From Heterohyrax brucei (taxonomy: Eukaryota > Chordata > Mammalia > Hyracoidea > Procaviidae), in the NCBI GenBank assembly GCA_028571685.1, contig CM053143.1, forward strand, positions 141,208,829 to 141,272,828: a DNA stretch of 64,000 bases, in the 5' to 3' direction. Within the stretch, counting starts at the first letter, position 1; the number at the start of each line of letters is the position of its first letter. Below the pieces are notes generated by a model. The model worked only from the letters and a program-made list of their open reading frames with translations, was not told the origin of the DNA and did no database searches. Of this stretch, positions 32,851-44,699 are shown in pieces. Made by a program: the position numbers and the translations under genes.

Positions 32851-33939
32851 GCTTGATCATGCAAAGAATTAGTGACACTAGCCTGATACATCACCAGAGT
32901 TGCCTACCAGTCAAAAAGCCCTGTGTACACAAACAGAACTTCTATTATTTCTCCCTTTGTTCCCAGACTAATTTATGAGGATTTAAGAGAGATGAGACAT
33001 AGCAGGGCATCAGCAAAGCAGCTATGCATGAGACACAAACTTACCCTTTCTAAGGATGGGCCACAAATTCGGCTTACTCTTTCAACAGCTGACTCCAAAA
33101 AGGAAACTGGGGCAGTTATGCATTTTGCACAGTCCTCAAGATAAAAGCCAATCAATTGCTCCCAGCTCTCTTCTCCTTTAAATAAAAAGAAAAAAACCCA
33201 ATCACTGTAGATTCCTACTTACAGTGACCCTTGCTGTATACCTAGTAATGGTTACCAAGGACTCTGTGCTGAGATTCTCCTTCTGTAGATTCAGAGTCTG
33301 TCCTTTGGGGCACCTTAGTACTCTCTGTTTCTATTTGAACTGAAGTCATCCCGGTGTTTCTGTCACTACAATTTCTTAGCGCAGACATTTCCGTTTTCAC
33401 GACAGCCAATGACGATGCTCATTGAGTAAATTCTGTCATGGCTTTTTGACTTCTAACTCACCAGTCCATTAGATCCCTAAAGAAGATTAAAGTGACAATG
33501 GAGATTAATTTAAAAAAAAGTTTCCGTTGTAAAGGTTGACTTCTAAAGCTTTCCCACCACGGGGGCTGTATTGGCTCAGATGTCTGTTTCACCATAGAGA
33601 TTGCCATGAAGGAGCGAGAGTTATTTGCCCTCTTCAGGCATCTAGTTTGGGAACTCCAGAGTGCTCGCACTGAAGTAGTGAATCCTGCAATTACGAGCAA
33701 CTCAGGGTGCACCTGTGCTCCACAGATTAACCGTGCAGAAGCTTAAAGCATAGAGCTTTTCTGCTGAAAGACTGGAAAGACTCCCTTTTGATGTCCATCT
33801 CAAAAATATATCAACAGTACATGATGTGCAAAGTCATCTTTTCATGCCCACAAGTGGCTCATCAAAGCAGAAGTATATCCTTTTATGACAAATGGACAGG
33901 TCAGAGAATCATGTACAAGTGAGCCATTTTTGGTTTAAA
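32851..33939. other. Mostly unassigned, one degraded SINE
   Basis: A very worn antisense SINE may occupy about 33195-33340 (cccaatcactgtagattcct). The rest shows nothing recognised. Confidence 0.4.
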
Positions 33940-34620
33940 TTACATTTACTCACAACATATGCTGAATATCTACACATAATAGCTTGTACTGTATGTGACA
34001 GGCACTGGCTTAGGTGCTGGTGATTGTTGTATTTGCTGTTGAGTCAGTTCCTTTTCACGGCAACCTTACGATTAGCAGACTGGAATGTTGTCTGGCCTTG
34101 CATCATCTTCATGATCTCTGACCTGTTTGAGCCCAGGGTTGTGGCTGTTGTTTCAGTCCGTCTCACTGAAGGTTTCCCTCGTTTTTGCTGTCTGTCTGTC
34201 AGCCATAACATCCTTTGCTACTGACTGGTCTTTTCTATGATGTGTTCAAAGTAAGCTGTCCCCAGTCTTTCCACCTTTGTTTCCAAGGAAAATTCTGGTT
34301 ATTTTTCTTCTGAGAATGACTTGTTTGTTCTTCTGGCAGTCTCCTGTACAGTCAACATTCTTCACTAACACCATAATTCAAAGGCATCACTTCTTCTGTC
34401 TTCCTCTTTCATTGTTCAGCTTTCGATGTACTTGAGATGACTGAAAAGATGACGGCTTGGGTCAGGTGCATCTTAGTCATTAAAGTGACACTTGTGCTTC
34501 TTAAAATTTCAAAATGTTCTTTTGCAGGTACTGGTGATGCAATAGCAAATAAGACCTTACCCTCCTGGGGGGCTCACTGTCTAGGGGGGAAATCAGTACA
34601 TAAAACAGAAGTTCATTAAA
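33940..34620 (-). mobile_element. L2 split by an RTE
   Basis: Antisense L2 on both sides of the RTE: tgacaggcactggcttaggt before it and gatgcaatagcaaataagac after it, joining in L2 order. Confidence 0.75.
34025..34525 (-). mobile_element. RTE LINE 3' end with target duplication
   Basis: A 501-bp antisense RTE 3' end flanked by a 13-bp target duplication with one mismatch (aggtgctggtgat at 34012-34024, aggtactggtgat at 34526-34538). Its tail lies at the left edge (tgttgtatttgctgttgagt), as expected. Confidence 0.9.
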
Positions 34621-35199
34621 ATACACTGTAACCGGTACTTTTTAACAAGCCCACAAAGGGCTGTGAAAGCATTTGAAGGAGCAGTGGATTCTCACCCACA
34701 GAGCTGGGGCTGGGACTGAAGAAGGGCAGAGTTAGTATAGACCTCAGGGAGCTATACGCATCTTTTCTCATTTACACAATAAAGAAAGAGACAAAGTAAT
34801 TTAATTTGAATATCTATTGAGTGTCAGGCATTGGATATAAAGAGAAGTAACAAGCAGTTCTTGGCGTTGAGAAATGTCTTGTTTCTTTTCAATCTGAAAT
34901 CTATTCGGTTTCCTATAAACAGTCCTCACTAGAGCAACACATTCTTCATACAAGTTGATGAGTTTCCAAAAGTTTGATCTAAAGCCTAAAGAGAAGTTAA
35001 CTTGCCTGGCCCGGGAAGGGGAGCTGTGACTCCAAGCACTCAAGAAGTAATCTATGGACTAGGAATTGAGCTTGTTCTGTGTAGCTCATGGAAGCAGGAG
35101 TAGGGTCAATAGCGAAAGTAGCAGGAAGACAGAGAAGAGCCCAATTTAAGGAAGAATTATTTTTCTGATATTTAAAACTCTCTAAAACTGCAAAAAAAA
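34621..35199. other. Unassigned sequence
   Basis: Nothing recognised. Confidence 0.35.
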
Positions 35200-36078
35200 G
35201 GTAGCCGTGATGGTTCAGTGGTAGAACTCTTACCTTCTACGTGGGAGATATGGATCCAGTTTCTGGCCAGTACACATCTGGCCACCTCCATTTGGTAGTG
35301 GACGCTTGTGTGTTGCTATGATGCTGCACAAATTTCAGCAGAGCTTTCAGACTATGAGATTCAACAATTCTGTTTGCAAACTTATTCATTCTAAGTGCTA
35401 CGTCCCTCTTGGCTGCATATCACTGTGGTCACCTTCAAAGTACTCCCCTCGGGAAGTTATGCACCAATGCTAACACCCAGTCTACCCTTCAAGGAAATTT
35501 TGGAGCTCTTTCTAGAATAGTCATTGCACATACTGACACAGTGGCAAGCACAAACTTAATTGTATAGTCAGTAAACAAAGTTGTGTTGGAACATCCTCCC
35601 TATTCACCTGGTCTGTCCCTCAATGACTGTTGCTTTTACCCGAAGATGAAGGAAATATTGAAAGGAAAACATTTTGATGACATTCCGGATATCAAGGGGT
35701 AATATAAAGACACCTCTGATGACCATTCCAGAAAGAGTTTCAATATGCTTTGAAGGGTGGACTAGGCACTGACATCAGTGCATAGCTTCTCAAGGGGAAT
35801 ACTTTAAAAGTGACTATAGTGATATTCAGCAGCAGGATATGTAGCACTTTTTCTATGATGAGTTCATGAACTTAACTGGCAATCCTCATAAGACAGACCA
35901 GGAAGAAAGTCTTTGCATCTAATTCTGAAAATCAGCCAAAGAAAATCCCATGGATTGCAATAGTTCTATCTGCAGCCAATCAAAAGGGTGACACAGGATC
36001 AAGTAGCACTTGGCTCCATTGTGCATGGGGTCTCCATGGATTGGGACCTGACTCAGTGCAGCTAACAACAAAACTGGT
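35200..36078 (+). mobile_element. tRNA-Gly-headed SINE split by a mariner element
   Basis: The head resembles tRNA-Gly (tggttcagtggtagaactct, with a worn B box near 35253). The body after 35330 matches the RTE 5'UTR. The mariner element interrupts at 35355, and the SINE resumes at 35889 (agacagaccaggaagaaag) and ends with an RTE-like tail (gtgcatggggtctccatgga). Without the insert it is about 340 bp. Confidence 0.82.
35355..35888 (+). mobile_element. Palindromic mariner-derived element, copy 2
   Basis: A 534-bp relative of the element at 28815, flanked by TA (35353-35354 and 35889-35890). It has the same arrangement: left half inverted relative to the transposase C-terminus in the right half. 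The coding remnant is more damaged. Confidence 0.88.
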
Positions 36079-36159
36079 AAAAGCTATCTTGTAGGGGTGA
36101 TGGTGAATGTTTTGTTCCCACTATGTAAGGCAAATATGATATTCAGACATTATGAAGAG

Positions 36160-36440
36160 TTGGACTAGTTTCATTCATTCAACAATTATCTACCTTGTAC
36201 TTGGTATTCTGTTGGACTGTAGATATGTAATACCTACTAAGTTATAGATTCTGCCCTCAAGGAGACGGATGAGTATACAGGCAATTACATACAGTATGAG
36301 GTGTGACAGTAGAATTAATGTCCTGGAGAGGGTTATAGGAAACTTCTCAGAGTTGGTTACTTCTAAGCTAAAATCTGAAGGGCAATAAGAACATACGAAG
36401 GCCAAGGCTTTGGCAGGGGGACAGAGAAGGGTCGGAGTAT
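36160..36440 (-). mobile_element. L2 fragment
   Basis: Antisense L2 with tagattctgccctcaaggag, ggcaattacatacagtatga and cttctcagagttggttac, in the order of the L2 3' region. Confidence 0.65.
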
Positions 36441-37342
36441 TCTTCTACCTCTAATTGTCTAAGTAGATTTGCTGACCAATACAGTTTAAAAAAAAGAAAC
36501 AAAAAACAACTAAAAACTTGCAAATCACCTTTTACTCAGAGCAAGAGATTATCAAGGAGATGTTTGTTAGGTATCTTTTAAAAACTGTGGTTAGTTCAAT
36601 TATGTATCTTAGTAGCTATAATGCAAATGGAAGTAGAAATTCATAGACGGTTAAAATGTCCCTTAGCTGTTCTCTTGTACTCTTCTTGTCACTTAGTTAT
36701 ACTACTGCTTAACTACAGAGCACCACCTACTCTCGTAAACCTTCCCTCCTCATCCCTAAACCACTGACTGGAAGAGGCACAGGTAACAGAAGGTAGGTTG
36801 TATCAGATGTCCAAGTTGGACTTACACCTCTCTGCAGCATGCTAGTGGCACTGAATGAACATTTTAGTTGGTGAAATTTTATCATTACCTATAAAGCATT
36901 GATAGTGACTGCTTTGCCTTTATTCTACTTTTTATTAAGGATCCAGTTATGCTCACTAGACTTGGCCAGTGTACGAACTAAACAGACAGAGAATAATCAG
37001 GTTTGAGTATCATGGACACAATAATCCATCAATCAAGCAGCCAACAAAGTTTTGATTTTTTTGAGTACCAGTTGGGAACAGAAGCACAGTGTTTACTTCA
37101 AAGAACCCCTGGTGTACAGCCAAGTGCTAAGTTGAGAGGCATAGATGAAAAGTGCTACAAGGGATTCAGAGAAAGGAAGAGGTTAAAGCATCCTCTGTTA
37201 GCAAAGACTTCAGGGAGAAAGGAAGATTTAACTGTCAAATGATGAGGACAATTTGGGTAAGTCCAGAGGAGAAGGCCATTCTGAGTAAGAAGACGATGTA
37301 AGTCAGCACTTGTAGTTGAGACTGAGCTGAACATGGGGAGAG
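36441..37342. other. Mostly unassigned, possible L2-like stretch
   Basis: The part 37030-37280 has weak L2-like character (gattcagagaaaggaagagg). Nothing else recognised. Confidence 0.35.
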
Positions 37343-37615
37343 TCATGGTGGTTAAGAGTTTGGGACTCTATCAGACTTGGCTAAAAGTTTTGGCCTATTG
37401 TTTGCAACTGTATAAGTTATTTAAGTAAGTTATTTAACTATTTAAGTTAAGTAAGTTATTTAACTATCCTGGGTCACAGTTTTCAAACACAAAAATGTAG
37501 AGATAAAGTAATAACTAACTCACAAGGTTGTTATGAAAAATAAGTGATATAATCAATGAAAACATTTTAGCCTAGTACTAGGCACAGAGTAAATAGTCAA
37601 TGTTAGCCATTATTG
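37343..37615 (+). mobile_element. MIR with an internal AT-rich repeat
   Basis: Sense MIR (ggtggttaagagtttgggac, aaggttgttatgaaaaataa, tagtactaggcacagagtaa). Its middle is lengthened by repeats of taagttattta at about 37412-37466. Confidence 0.82.
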
Positions 37616-37730
37616 ATGATGATGATGACAAACTAATGAGGAGACGTCCAGAAGGAGACCGTTCAAGTACACTGGGTTTGCTTTCTGCCCCATCTTAGAG
37701 AGATTCCCATGCACTTACCAGTAATCCCAA

Positions 37731-37888
37731 TCACCCATTGCTGTCGAGTCGGGTCTGACTCATGGCAACCCTTGAGGTCAGAGTAGAACTGCCCCCTAGA
37801 GTTTCCAAGGAGTACCTGGCAGACTTGAACTGCTGACCTATTGGTTAGCAAAGGTAGCACTTAACCCACTACACCACCAGGGCTTCCA
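37731..37888 (-). mobile_element. AfroSINE, short subfamily
   Basis: Well-preserved antisense copy: cacccattgctgtcgagtcg to caccaccagggcttcc. Confidence 0.92.
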
Positions 37889-38163
37889 CAATTACCAGTA
37901 GACTGAAAATAAAGCCCTCATCCTTAGAATACAGCAAATAAATATCAACCTATTCAGAGTCAAAATGCAAGCTTCCAGGCATCAGACATGCGTGCACTCA
38001 AGGACCATAATCAGACCTCCCTGTTCTGAGAGCTCTGAGGTCTAGGCAAAAGCATTGCAGTGCTCACAATAGTCTTCTGGCTCCACTTTACAATATTTTG
38101 TGTCTTTGAATCAAAAAGCTTCTCAGAAATGTCTGATTTTGGAACCTATACACATAGCACAAT

Positions 38164-38280
38164 AGAAACCCTGATGGCATAGTAGTTAAGTGCTATGTCT
38201 GCTAATCAAAAAGTCAGCAGGAATATAATTCACCATGAGTCAGAATCAACTTGATGGCAATGGGTTTAGTTTTGTTTTCA
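38164..38280 (+). mobile_element. AfroSINE, body deleted
   Basis: Sense head (gaaaccctgatggcatagta) joined to the tail (gagtcagaatcaacttgatg), with about 45 bp of body missing. Confidence 0.87.
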
Positions 38281-39119
38281 GTTTTTACACATAGTATTTA
38301 CATATTTTTCCTTCTACGTCTCTGCAGATTCTTCAAATCTCCTACTTGACTGCTTAGTTGGGGAAAAAGTAAGACCTAGTAGCTAGGTTAATTCTTCCAC
38401 AAAAAGGTTACTTCTCCTAGTAGAATAATCCAATTTACTTTTATGCTTAGTTTATCCCTTCCAGGGTAATCACACTCTCAATATGCCTTTTGAATGTTAA
38501 CACTCAGAAGCCTTTGGGTAATCACATCTTCTTACCCACAGGAAAATGTTTAGAGACCTTTTCAGGCTGAATACCTGTATAGTCTGCTTAATTATATTTT
38601 AGAAAGTCTAGTGGCCATTCCTTGTTTAAACACTGTCTATCAAGCCCAGGACTGCATGGGAGAAGAGAAAAAGTGGCTTGACAGTTCAGTGAAAATTAGT
38701 GATATTTCCTCAACTGTAATGAGGGATGAGGAAACAAGTACTATTTGTTGGGAGGGAGTTCTCTCTGGTACACTAGCTCTTCTTTGTTTTATAATGTCCC
38801 TTTGTTCCTTTGGCTTGGCTTGTTCCTTTTTAATGTACTGGGAAATTCTTTGAATCTAAAGAAGTTTACTTATGCCTTCCTGCTTTTACTCTATTTCTCT
38901 CATTAAATGAAAAAACTTAAAGGAATTCTGAAGCTGAATAAAATTAAAACAAGTTCACAAGAGCCAAAGGAGCAAAAAAAAAAAAAGTGAAATTGTGTAC
39001 TACAAATTAGTAAGCAAGCACAAGAAAACCTGTGCATTCCTTGCTTATTGCATAATCTGTTGCTGTCTTGAAGGAAGGAGTCTAAGCTGAACTGATGGCA
39101 CTGGCCTGAGACAAGGCTC
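38281..39119. other. Unassigned sequence
   Basis: An A-run at 38976-38987 and nothing else notable. Confidence 0.35.
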
Positions 39120-39510
39120 CGGAAACTGACAGAAGACCAACTGAGATGCTTGAGCCAGTGGATATAGTTCTGGAGATGCTCGCTTGTGTATGCCAACACC
39201 AAAAAGAGATGTTCAAATTATTGAACACTATCATAGGGGAGTAAGGTTTTGCTCTTGGTAATTAAAAATATGCTTGCACCAGTACACTGAAAAGAAACTG
39301 CCGGAAATTCATGCGAGACTCAGAAGAGGATGTGGAATGAGGGCTATCATTGCTGATGTCAGATGGATCTGGGCTGAAAGTACAGACTACCAAAAAGATG
39401 CTTACTTCTCCTTTCTTGACCACACAAAATCACGTGACTATGCGGATTCTAACAAACTATGGAAAAAATTGGAAAATATTTCAAAGAATAGTAATTCCAA
39501 AACACTAAAT
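39120..39510 (+). mobile_element. RTE LINE, RT segment, first copy
   Basis: Sense RT region from a worn start (ctggagatgctcgcttgtgt) to ccaaaacactaaat. Part of a 114-codon frame (39274-39618) shows KLPEIHARLRRGCG and DVRWIWAESTDYQKDAYFSFLDH, matching the RT core. It is followed directly by a second copy of the same region. Confidence 0.85.
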
Positions 39511-40830
39511 CATGCAGCCCTGAAAGTGCTCACTCGTCTATACCAAGAATTTGGAGGACAGCTACCTGGCCAACTGACTGGAAGAGATCCATATTTATGC
39601 CCATTTAAAGAAAAGTGATCCAATCAAATGAGGAAATTAGCGAACAGTATCATTAATATCATATGTAAGTAAAAGTTTGTTCAAGATCACTCAAAAGCAA
39701 CTGCAATAGTATATTGACAAGGAATTGCCAGAAATTCAAGCTGGATTCAGAAGAGGACATGGAACCAGGGGATATCATTGCTGATGTTGGATGAATCTTA
39801 GCCAAAAGCACAGAATACCAGAAAGATGCTTACCTGTGTTTCATTGATTATGTAAAGACATTCGACTATGTGGATTGTAACAAATTGTGGCTAACATTGT
39901 AGAGAGTGGGAATTCCAGAACACTTAATTGTGCTCTTAAGGAATCTGTACATACTGAGTGGTTTAAAACCAGGACACGTGTGTATCAAGGTTTTATCCTT
40001 TCACTATACTTATTCAATCTCTGTGTTGAACAAACAATCCAAGACAGTAGACTACAGGAAGAACAGGGCATCGGGACTGGAGGAAGACTCATTAATGAAC
40101 TTGCAGTATGCAGATGAGACAACCTTTCTTGTTGAATGTGAAGATGACTTGAAGCACTTACTGATCAAAGACTATTATGGGTTACATAAAGAAAACAAAA
40201 AGACAATAAAGAAAACAAAAATACAACTGGACCGATATGCAACATCATGATAAATGGAGAAAATACTGAAATTGTCAAGGATTTCTTGTTACTTGAATCC
40301 ACAATCAACATCCATGGAAGCAGCAGTCAAGAAACCAAAAGGTGTTTTGCGTTGTACAACTCTGCTGCAAAAGATCTCTTGAAAGTGTTAAAAAAAAAAA
40401 AAACAAAGGTATCACTTTGAGGACTAAGGTGTGTCTTACCCAAGCCATGTATTCTCAGTCACATCATATGCATTTGAAAACTGAATAATGACTAAGGAAG
40501 ATGAAAGAAGAAATGATGCCTTTGAACTATGATGTTAGCTAAGAAAGTTGAAAACACCATGAATTTTCAGAAGAATGAAAAAAATCTGTCTAACCAGAAT
40601 ATTCATCAGTAGGAATGATGGTGACACTTTGTTTTACATACTTTGGACATGTTATCAGGAAGGACCAGTTCCTGGAAAAGGACATCATGCTTGGGAAAAT
40701 AGAGGAAAGACCCTCAATGACAAGAATTAACACAGTGGCTGTAACTATGAGTCTGAACATAGCAATGATTGTGAAGATAGCATAGGACCAGGCAATGTTC
40801 TGTTCTGTTGCTACCTGATGCACACTTCTG
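39511..40830 (+). mobile_element. RTE LINE, RT to 3' end, second copy
   Basis: Sense RTE that re-enters the same RT region (gaaagtgctcactcgtctat) and continues through the active site, the C-terminal domain and the 3'UTR (gcataggaccaggcaatgtt). The active-site motif reads YADETTFLV rather than YADD. Several stops and an A-run at 40390 break the frame. Confidence 0.87.
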
Positions 40831-42225
40831 ATATTTATCACCTTTTATAGCTATCCTTTATAAAACGTGGGCACCTGAAAGTTTGGGATGATTTTATTCA
40901 CCTCAGTGTCTATGGAATCTTTACAAACACATGTTCAATGCATGGCTTAAACTAACTCTCTGGACCTCATTGATTAAAGGGAGAAAAAAGACCAGGGGTA
41001 GTAAGAATTTTGACTGGCTGCCAAAGTCCTTGCCAACCCTAAGATTCTCAGTCTGCCTTTTTCAGGAGGAGGAGAGCATAAGAACCTCACAGGTCGTTCT
41101 GGCAGACAGGGACCAGTACTGGCTTTTCCTGCTGTCAAGCTCAGCAGCAGCGCTGCCCCTTATGGAAATGGTCCACGTCTGCGCTAGGCAGCATGTCCCG
41201 TGTGGCTACTAAGCACCTGAAATGTAGCTAGTATGTCTGAAGAGCTGAATTTGAAATTTTATTTAATTTCAATTAGCATGCATAGCGAATGCCTACCTTG
41301 TTAGACAGAGCAATCTAGATGATCAGGTTTGGCAACTCTCTCCCTATTTTGCAGGACCAAAAATACTACTGACCTTTCTTTGTTCAGTGAAAGAAACAAA
41401 AAGTCACAAAGATTTTTTTGTGTGTCCTTCTCCTACTCTCCCACCAAAACTCCCTGTTACACTCCTGAGACAACTCATCGTTGTTGGTTTCGGCAACTTT
41501 CCCCACTACTTGCATTCTCGCTTCAGTTTCTCAGTCTTTTGCTCAGTTGGTCTTGACTTGCAATGCTTTTTGTTCCTGTTTGTTCACTACCCGGAAAAGT
41601 GCTTCCTTATGGCTAATCCGTACCACATCCACTAATGGAACTCTCTGTGCTGAATGCTTGTTGATGTTTTTAAGCCATTTACCGTGTTCACGCACTGTAA
41701 TTAAACCCCCCTTAAACATTCTTGTCTGGTCGTGCTCATTAACAATCTTTCACCTGCCCTCTGGAGCCCTTGTTTAAATCCACTTCTCGTTCTCGGCGTG
41801 CTTGCTGTTGGGCACGTCCTGGTTTTCATTAAACTGGCAGCAGAACGCTCTTGCTTTTAAAGTGGCCAGGACTGACTCAGTGGCAGTGGGCTTTGGCGGG
41901 TAACATGCTTTGTGTTTTTCTTAGTTTGGAAATAAGAGGATCTTAACTTTATTGACAGGAGTGAGAATCTCTGTTTTGACCAATTTGAGAGTAAAATGTA
42001 TTTGTTTTTCTCGTCTAAAAGCTGGAGGTACTGCAGTGCTGAGAGCTCAGAAAGCCTGGCTGGTCTAGGGCGTAACTGACATTTGAAGGGCAAATTCACC
42101 TGCGTAAGAACGAGTGTTAAATAGGAATCTGGGGTGACCTGGGCATCTAGTTTTCTCAGCAAAGGCACTTGGGCTGCTCTGGGAGAGAGAAGTCGCAGAT
42201 TGCCTGGGGCATCTGCAGGAACCGG
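40831..42225. other. Mostly unassigned sequence
   Basis: Apart from the hAT-like fragment near 41.2 kb, nothing is recognised. Several 75-114 codon frames in 41.3-42.2 kb overlap each other and show no motif. Confidence 0.4.
41203..41290 (+). mobile_element. hAT-like non-autonomous fragment
   Basis: Sequence cgtgtggctactaagcacct followed by gaaatgtagctagtatgtct and AT-rich sequence resembles the terminal part of MER58-type elements. Only one end is visible. Confidence 0.6.
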
Positions 42226-43300
42226 CTGTTGTTATTAGGTGTTGTGGAGTTGGTTCCAACTCCTGCTGACCCTATGCAGAACAGAACGAAACACTGCCTG
42301 CTCTTGAGCCATGTCCGCAACCATTTTCATGCTTAAGCCCATTGTTGCGGCCACTATGTCAATGCATCTCACTGAGGGTCCTTTTTGCTGACTCTCTACT
42401 AAGCATGACATCCTTTTCTGGGAACTGAACCCTCCTCATGACATGTTCAAAGTATGTAAGACTCAGTCTCTCCATCTTTGCTTCCAAGGAGCACTCTGGT
42501 TGTACTTCTCAGGACAGATCTGTTTGTTCTTTTGGCGGCCCATGGTACATTTAATATTCCTCTCCAACACCACACTTCGAAGGCATCCGTTCTTCTGTCT
42601 TACTTACTCACTGTCCAGCTTTCACATGCAGATGATGTGATTGAAAATATCTTGGCTTGGGTCAGGTGCACCTGAGTCTTCAAGGTGACACCTTTACTTT
42701 TTAATACTTTAACGAAGTTCCTTACAGAAGATTTTCCCAGTGCGATGCATCTTTTGATTTCTTGACTGCTGCTTCCATGGGCATTGATTGTGGACCCAAG
42801 TAAAGTGAAATCCTTGACAACCTCAATCCTTTCTCCATTTACGATGATGTTGCTTATGGTCCAGTTGTGAGGATTTTTGTTTTCTTGGTGTTGAGGTGTA
42901 ATCTGTACTGAAGGCTATGGTCTTTGACTTTCATCAACAGCTGTTTCAAATCCTCTTCACTTCTAGCAAGCAGCATTGTGCATTTGCATAATGGAGGTTG
43001 GTAATGAGTTATCCTCTAATCCTGATGCCTCGTTCTTCTTCATATAGTCCAGCTTCCCAGATTATTTGCCCAGCATACAGATTGAAAAGGTGTGATGAAA
43101 GGATACAACCTTGACACGTACCTTTCCTGACTTTAAGCCCTGCAACATCCCCTTATTCTGCATACAACTGCTTCCTGATCCATATACAGATTCCACATGC
43201 GCACAATCAAATGTTCTGAAATTCCCATTTTCCACAATGTTAGCCACGATTTACTATGATCCACCCAGTCAAATGCTTTTGCACAGGAAGTGACCGGAAG
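42226..43300 (-). mobile_element. RTE LINE, 3' third
   Basis: Antisense RTE from tail (attaggtgttgtggagttgg) through the C-terminal domain and the RT active-site region to 43300 (tgatccacccagtcaaatgc), where it is truncated. Comparable in extent to the copy at 10690 but longer. Confidence 0.9.
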
Positions 43301-43304
43301 GCCA

Positions 43305-43464
43305 AAAAAGAACAAACCCATTAAGCACATTCCTATTCGTGGTAACACTGTAGGACAGAGTAGAGCTGCCTCGTAGGGTTTCCAAAGAGCCCCTGGTGGA
43401 TTGGAGCTGCTGATCTCTTTGTTAGTCAGCCTGAGTTCTTAAGTCACTGTGCCATTAGGGCCCC
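43305..43464 (-). mobile_element. AfroSINE at RTE end
   Basis: Antisense copy from aacaaacccattaagcacat to gccattagggcccc, directly next to the truncated RTE end. Confidence 0.87.
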
Positions 43465-43589
43465 AAAAGTACAGAGTTATAGCATTATACTTGGCTTTAA
43501 CCCACAGGAATCCAACTGTATGCAGGAATGGAAAAAGGGAGAAAGAGGGAAGAATGTAAGCTTGTAGAGAGAGAGGATTAAAGAAATAA

Positions 43590-44195
43590 TATGTATATAT
43601 CTCATATATAAAATATATAAACACACACAACAGAAGATGTACCAATTCAATAATTTCTACGTGTGTAATTCAGTTATGCTGATTACATTCTTCATATTGT
43701 GAAACTATCTCCTTTTTATCCTTTCCTAGATTATTCTGCCACCTTTCACATAAACTTAATGCCCCCTAAGCATAGTTCACTTTTCCTCACTTTCTATCCC
43801 TAATAACCACTGATTTTTGGTTTCTATATATTTGCTTAGAAACCCCGGTGGTGCAGTGGGTTAAGTGCTATGTTTGCTAACCAAAATGTTGGCAGTTCAG
43901 ATTCGCCAGGTGTTCTTTAGAAACCTTATAGAGCAGTTCTACTCTGTCCTATAGGGTTGCTATGAACTAGAATCGACTCCATGGCACTGGGTTTGTTTTG
44001 TATATATGTGCTTATTTCATATAAGTGAAATTGTGTGGTATTTATCTTTTTGCCATGCTCTTACATTGCTTGACATAATGTTTTCATGATTCGTCCATGT
44101 TGTGGTATGCATCAGGACTCCATTTCTCTTTACGGCTGCATAATATTCCATTGTAGATACGTATATTTTGTTTATCTATTCAACTGTCAACAGAC
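43590..44195 (-). mobile_element. L1 3' end split by a SINE
   Basis: Antisense L1 3'UTR and ORF2 end: acacacaacagaagatgtac, cctaataaccactgattttt, then after the SINE tgcataatattccattgtag, the complement of the conserved ORF2 end. Confidence 0.8.
43839..44000 (+). mobile_element. AfroSINE with target duplication
   Basis: Sense full-length SINE with head gaaaccccggtggtgcagtg. The flanks form a 14-bp duplication with one mismatch (tatatatttgctta at 43825-43838, tatatatgtgctta at 44001-44014). It lies in the L1. Confidence 0.93.
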
Positions 44196-44224
44196 ATCAG
44201 AAGACAGATAATTTTGTTTGCTTT

Positions 44225-44600
44225 ATTCACGCTTGTATCCCCAGCACTAATTCAATTCATTTACCAGCTAGTCACTAGTCAAGGGTGAGCATCCATAGAT
44301 AAGCAAAACAAGTTCATATCCCTGGTATTGTGGAACTGGCATTTTGGCCTGGTTGGGGAAAGAAAGACAACACATAAAAGGCAATAAAGAAGTGAATGAT
44401 ACTATGATAGTAGGTAATATATGTTGTGTAAGGAGAAAATGGTAGAGTAACGGAGAGGGAAGGCTGGGACGGGCTATAGTTTTTAATATGGTGGCCAGGT
44501 TAGGTCTCATTGAAAAGATAGTTGAGCAAAGGCTTGAAGTGAGAAAATTAGCACCTAGAACCATGCCTAGCTCACAAAATATTTGTTAAGTGAACAAACA
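44225..44600 (-). mobile_element. L2 fragment
   Basis: Antisense L2-like sequence: aacaagttcatatccctggt, gttgagcaaaggcttgaagt, and aaatatttgttaagtgaaca. Diverged. Confidence 0.55.
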
Positions 44601-44699
44601 AGTGAATTTTGCTTATCTTATCCTTCTTCGCAGGTTACATGTGCTCTAGAGCTTGAGATGGGAGGTGGACATGTGTTGGCTCTCAGTCAGATCTGCCAG

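Noticed and set aside
41329-41777. Three overlapping plus-strand frames of 75-98 codons
   Set aside because: They overlap one another in different frames, are rich in Ser/Leu/Phe from pyrimidine-rich DNA, and show no family signature.
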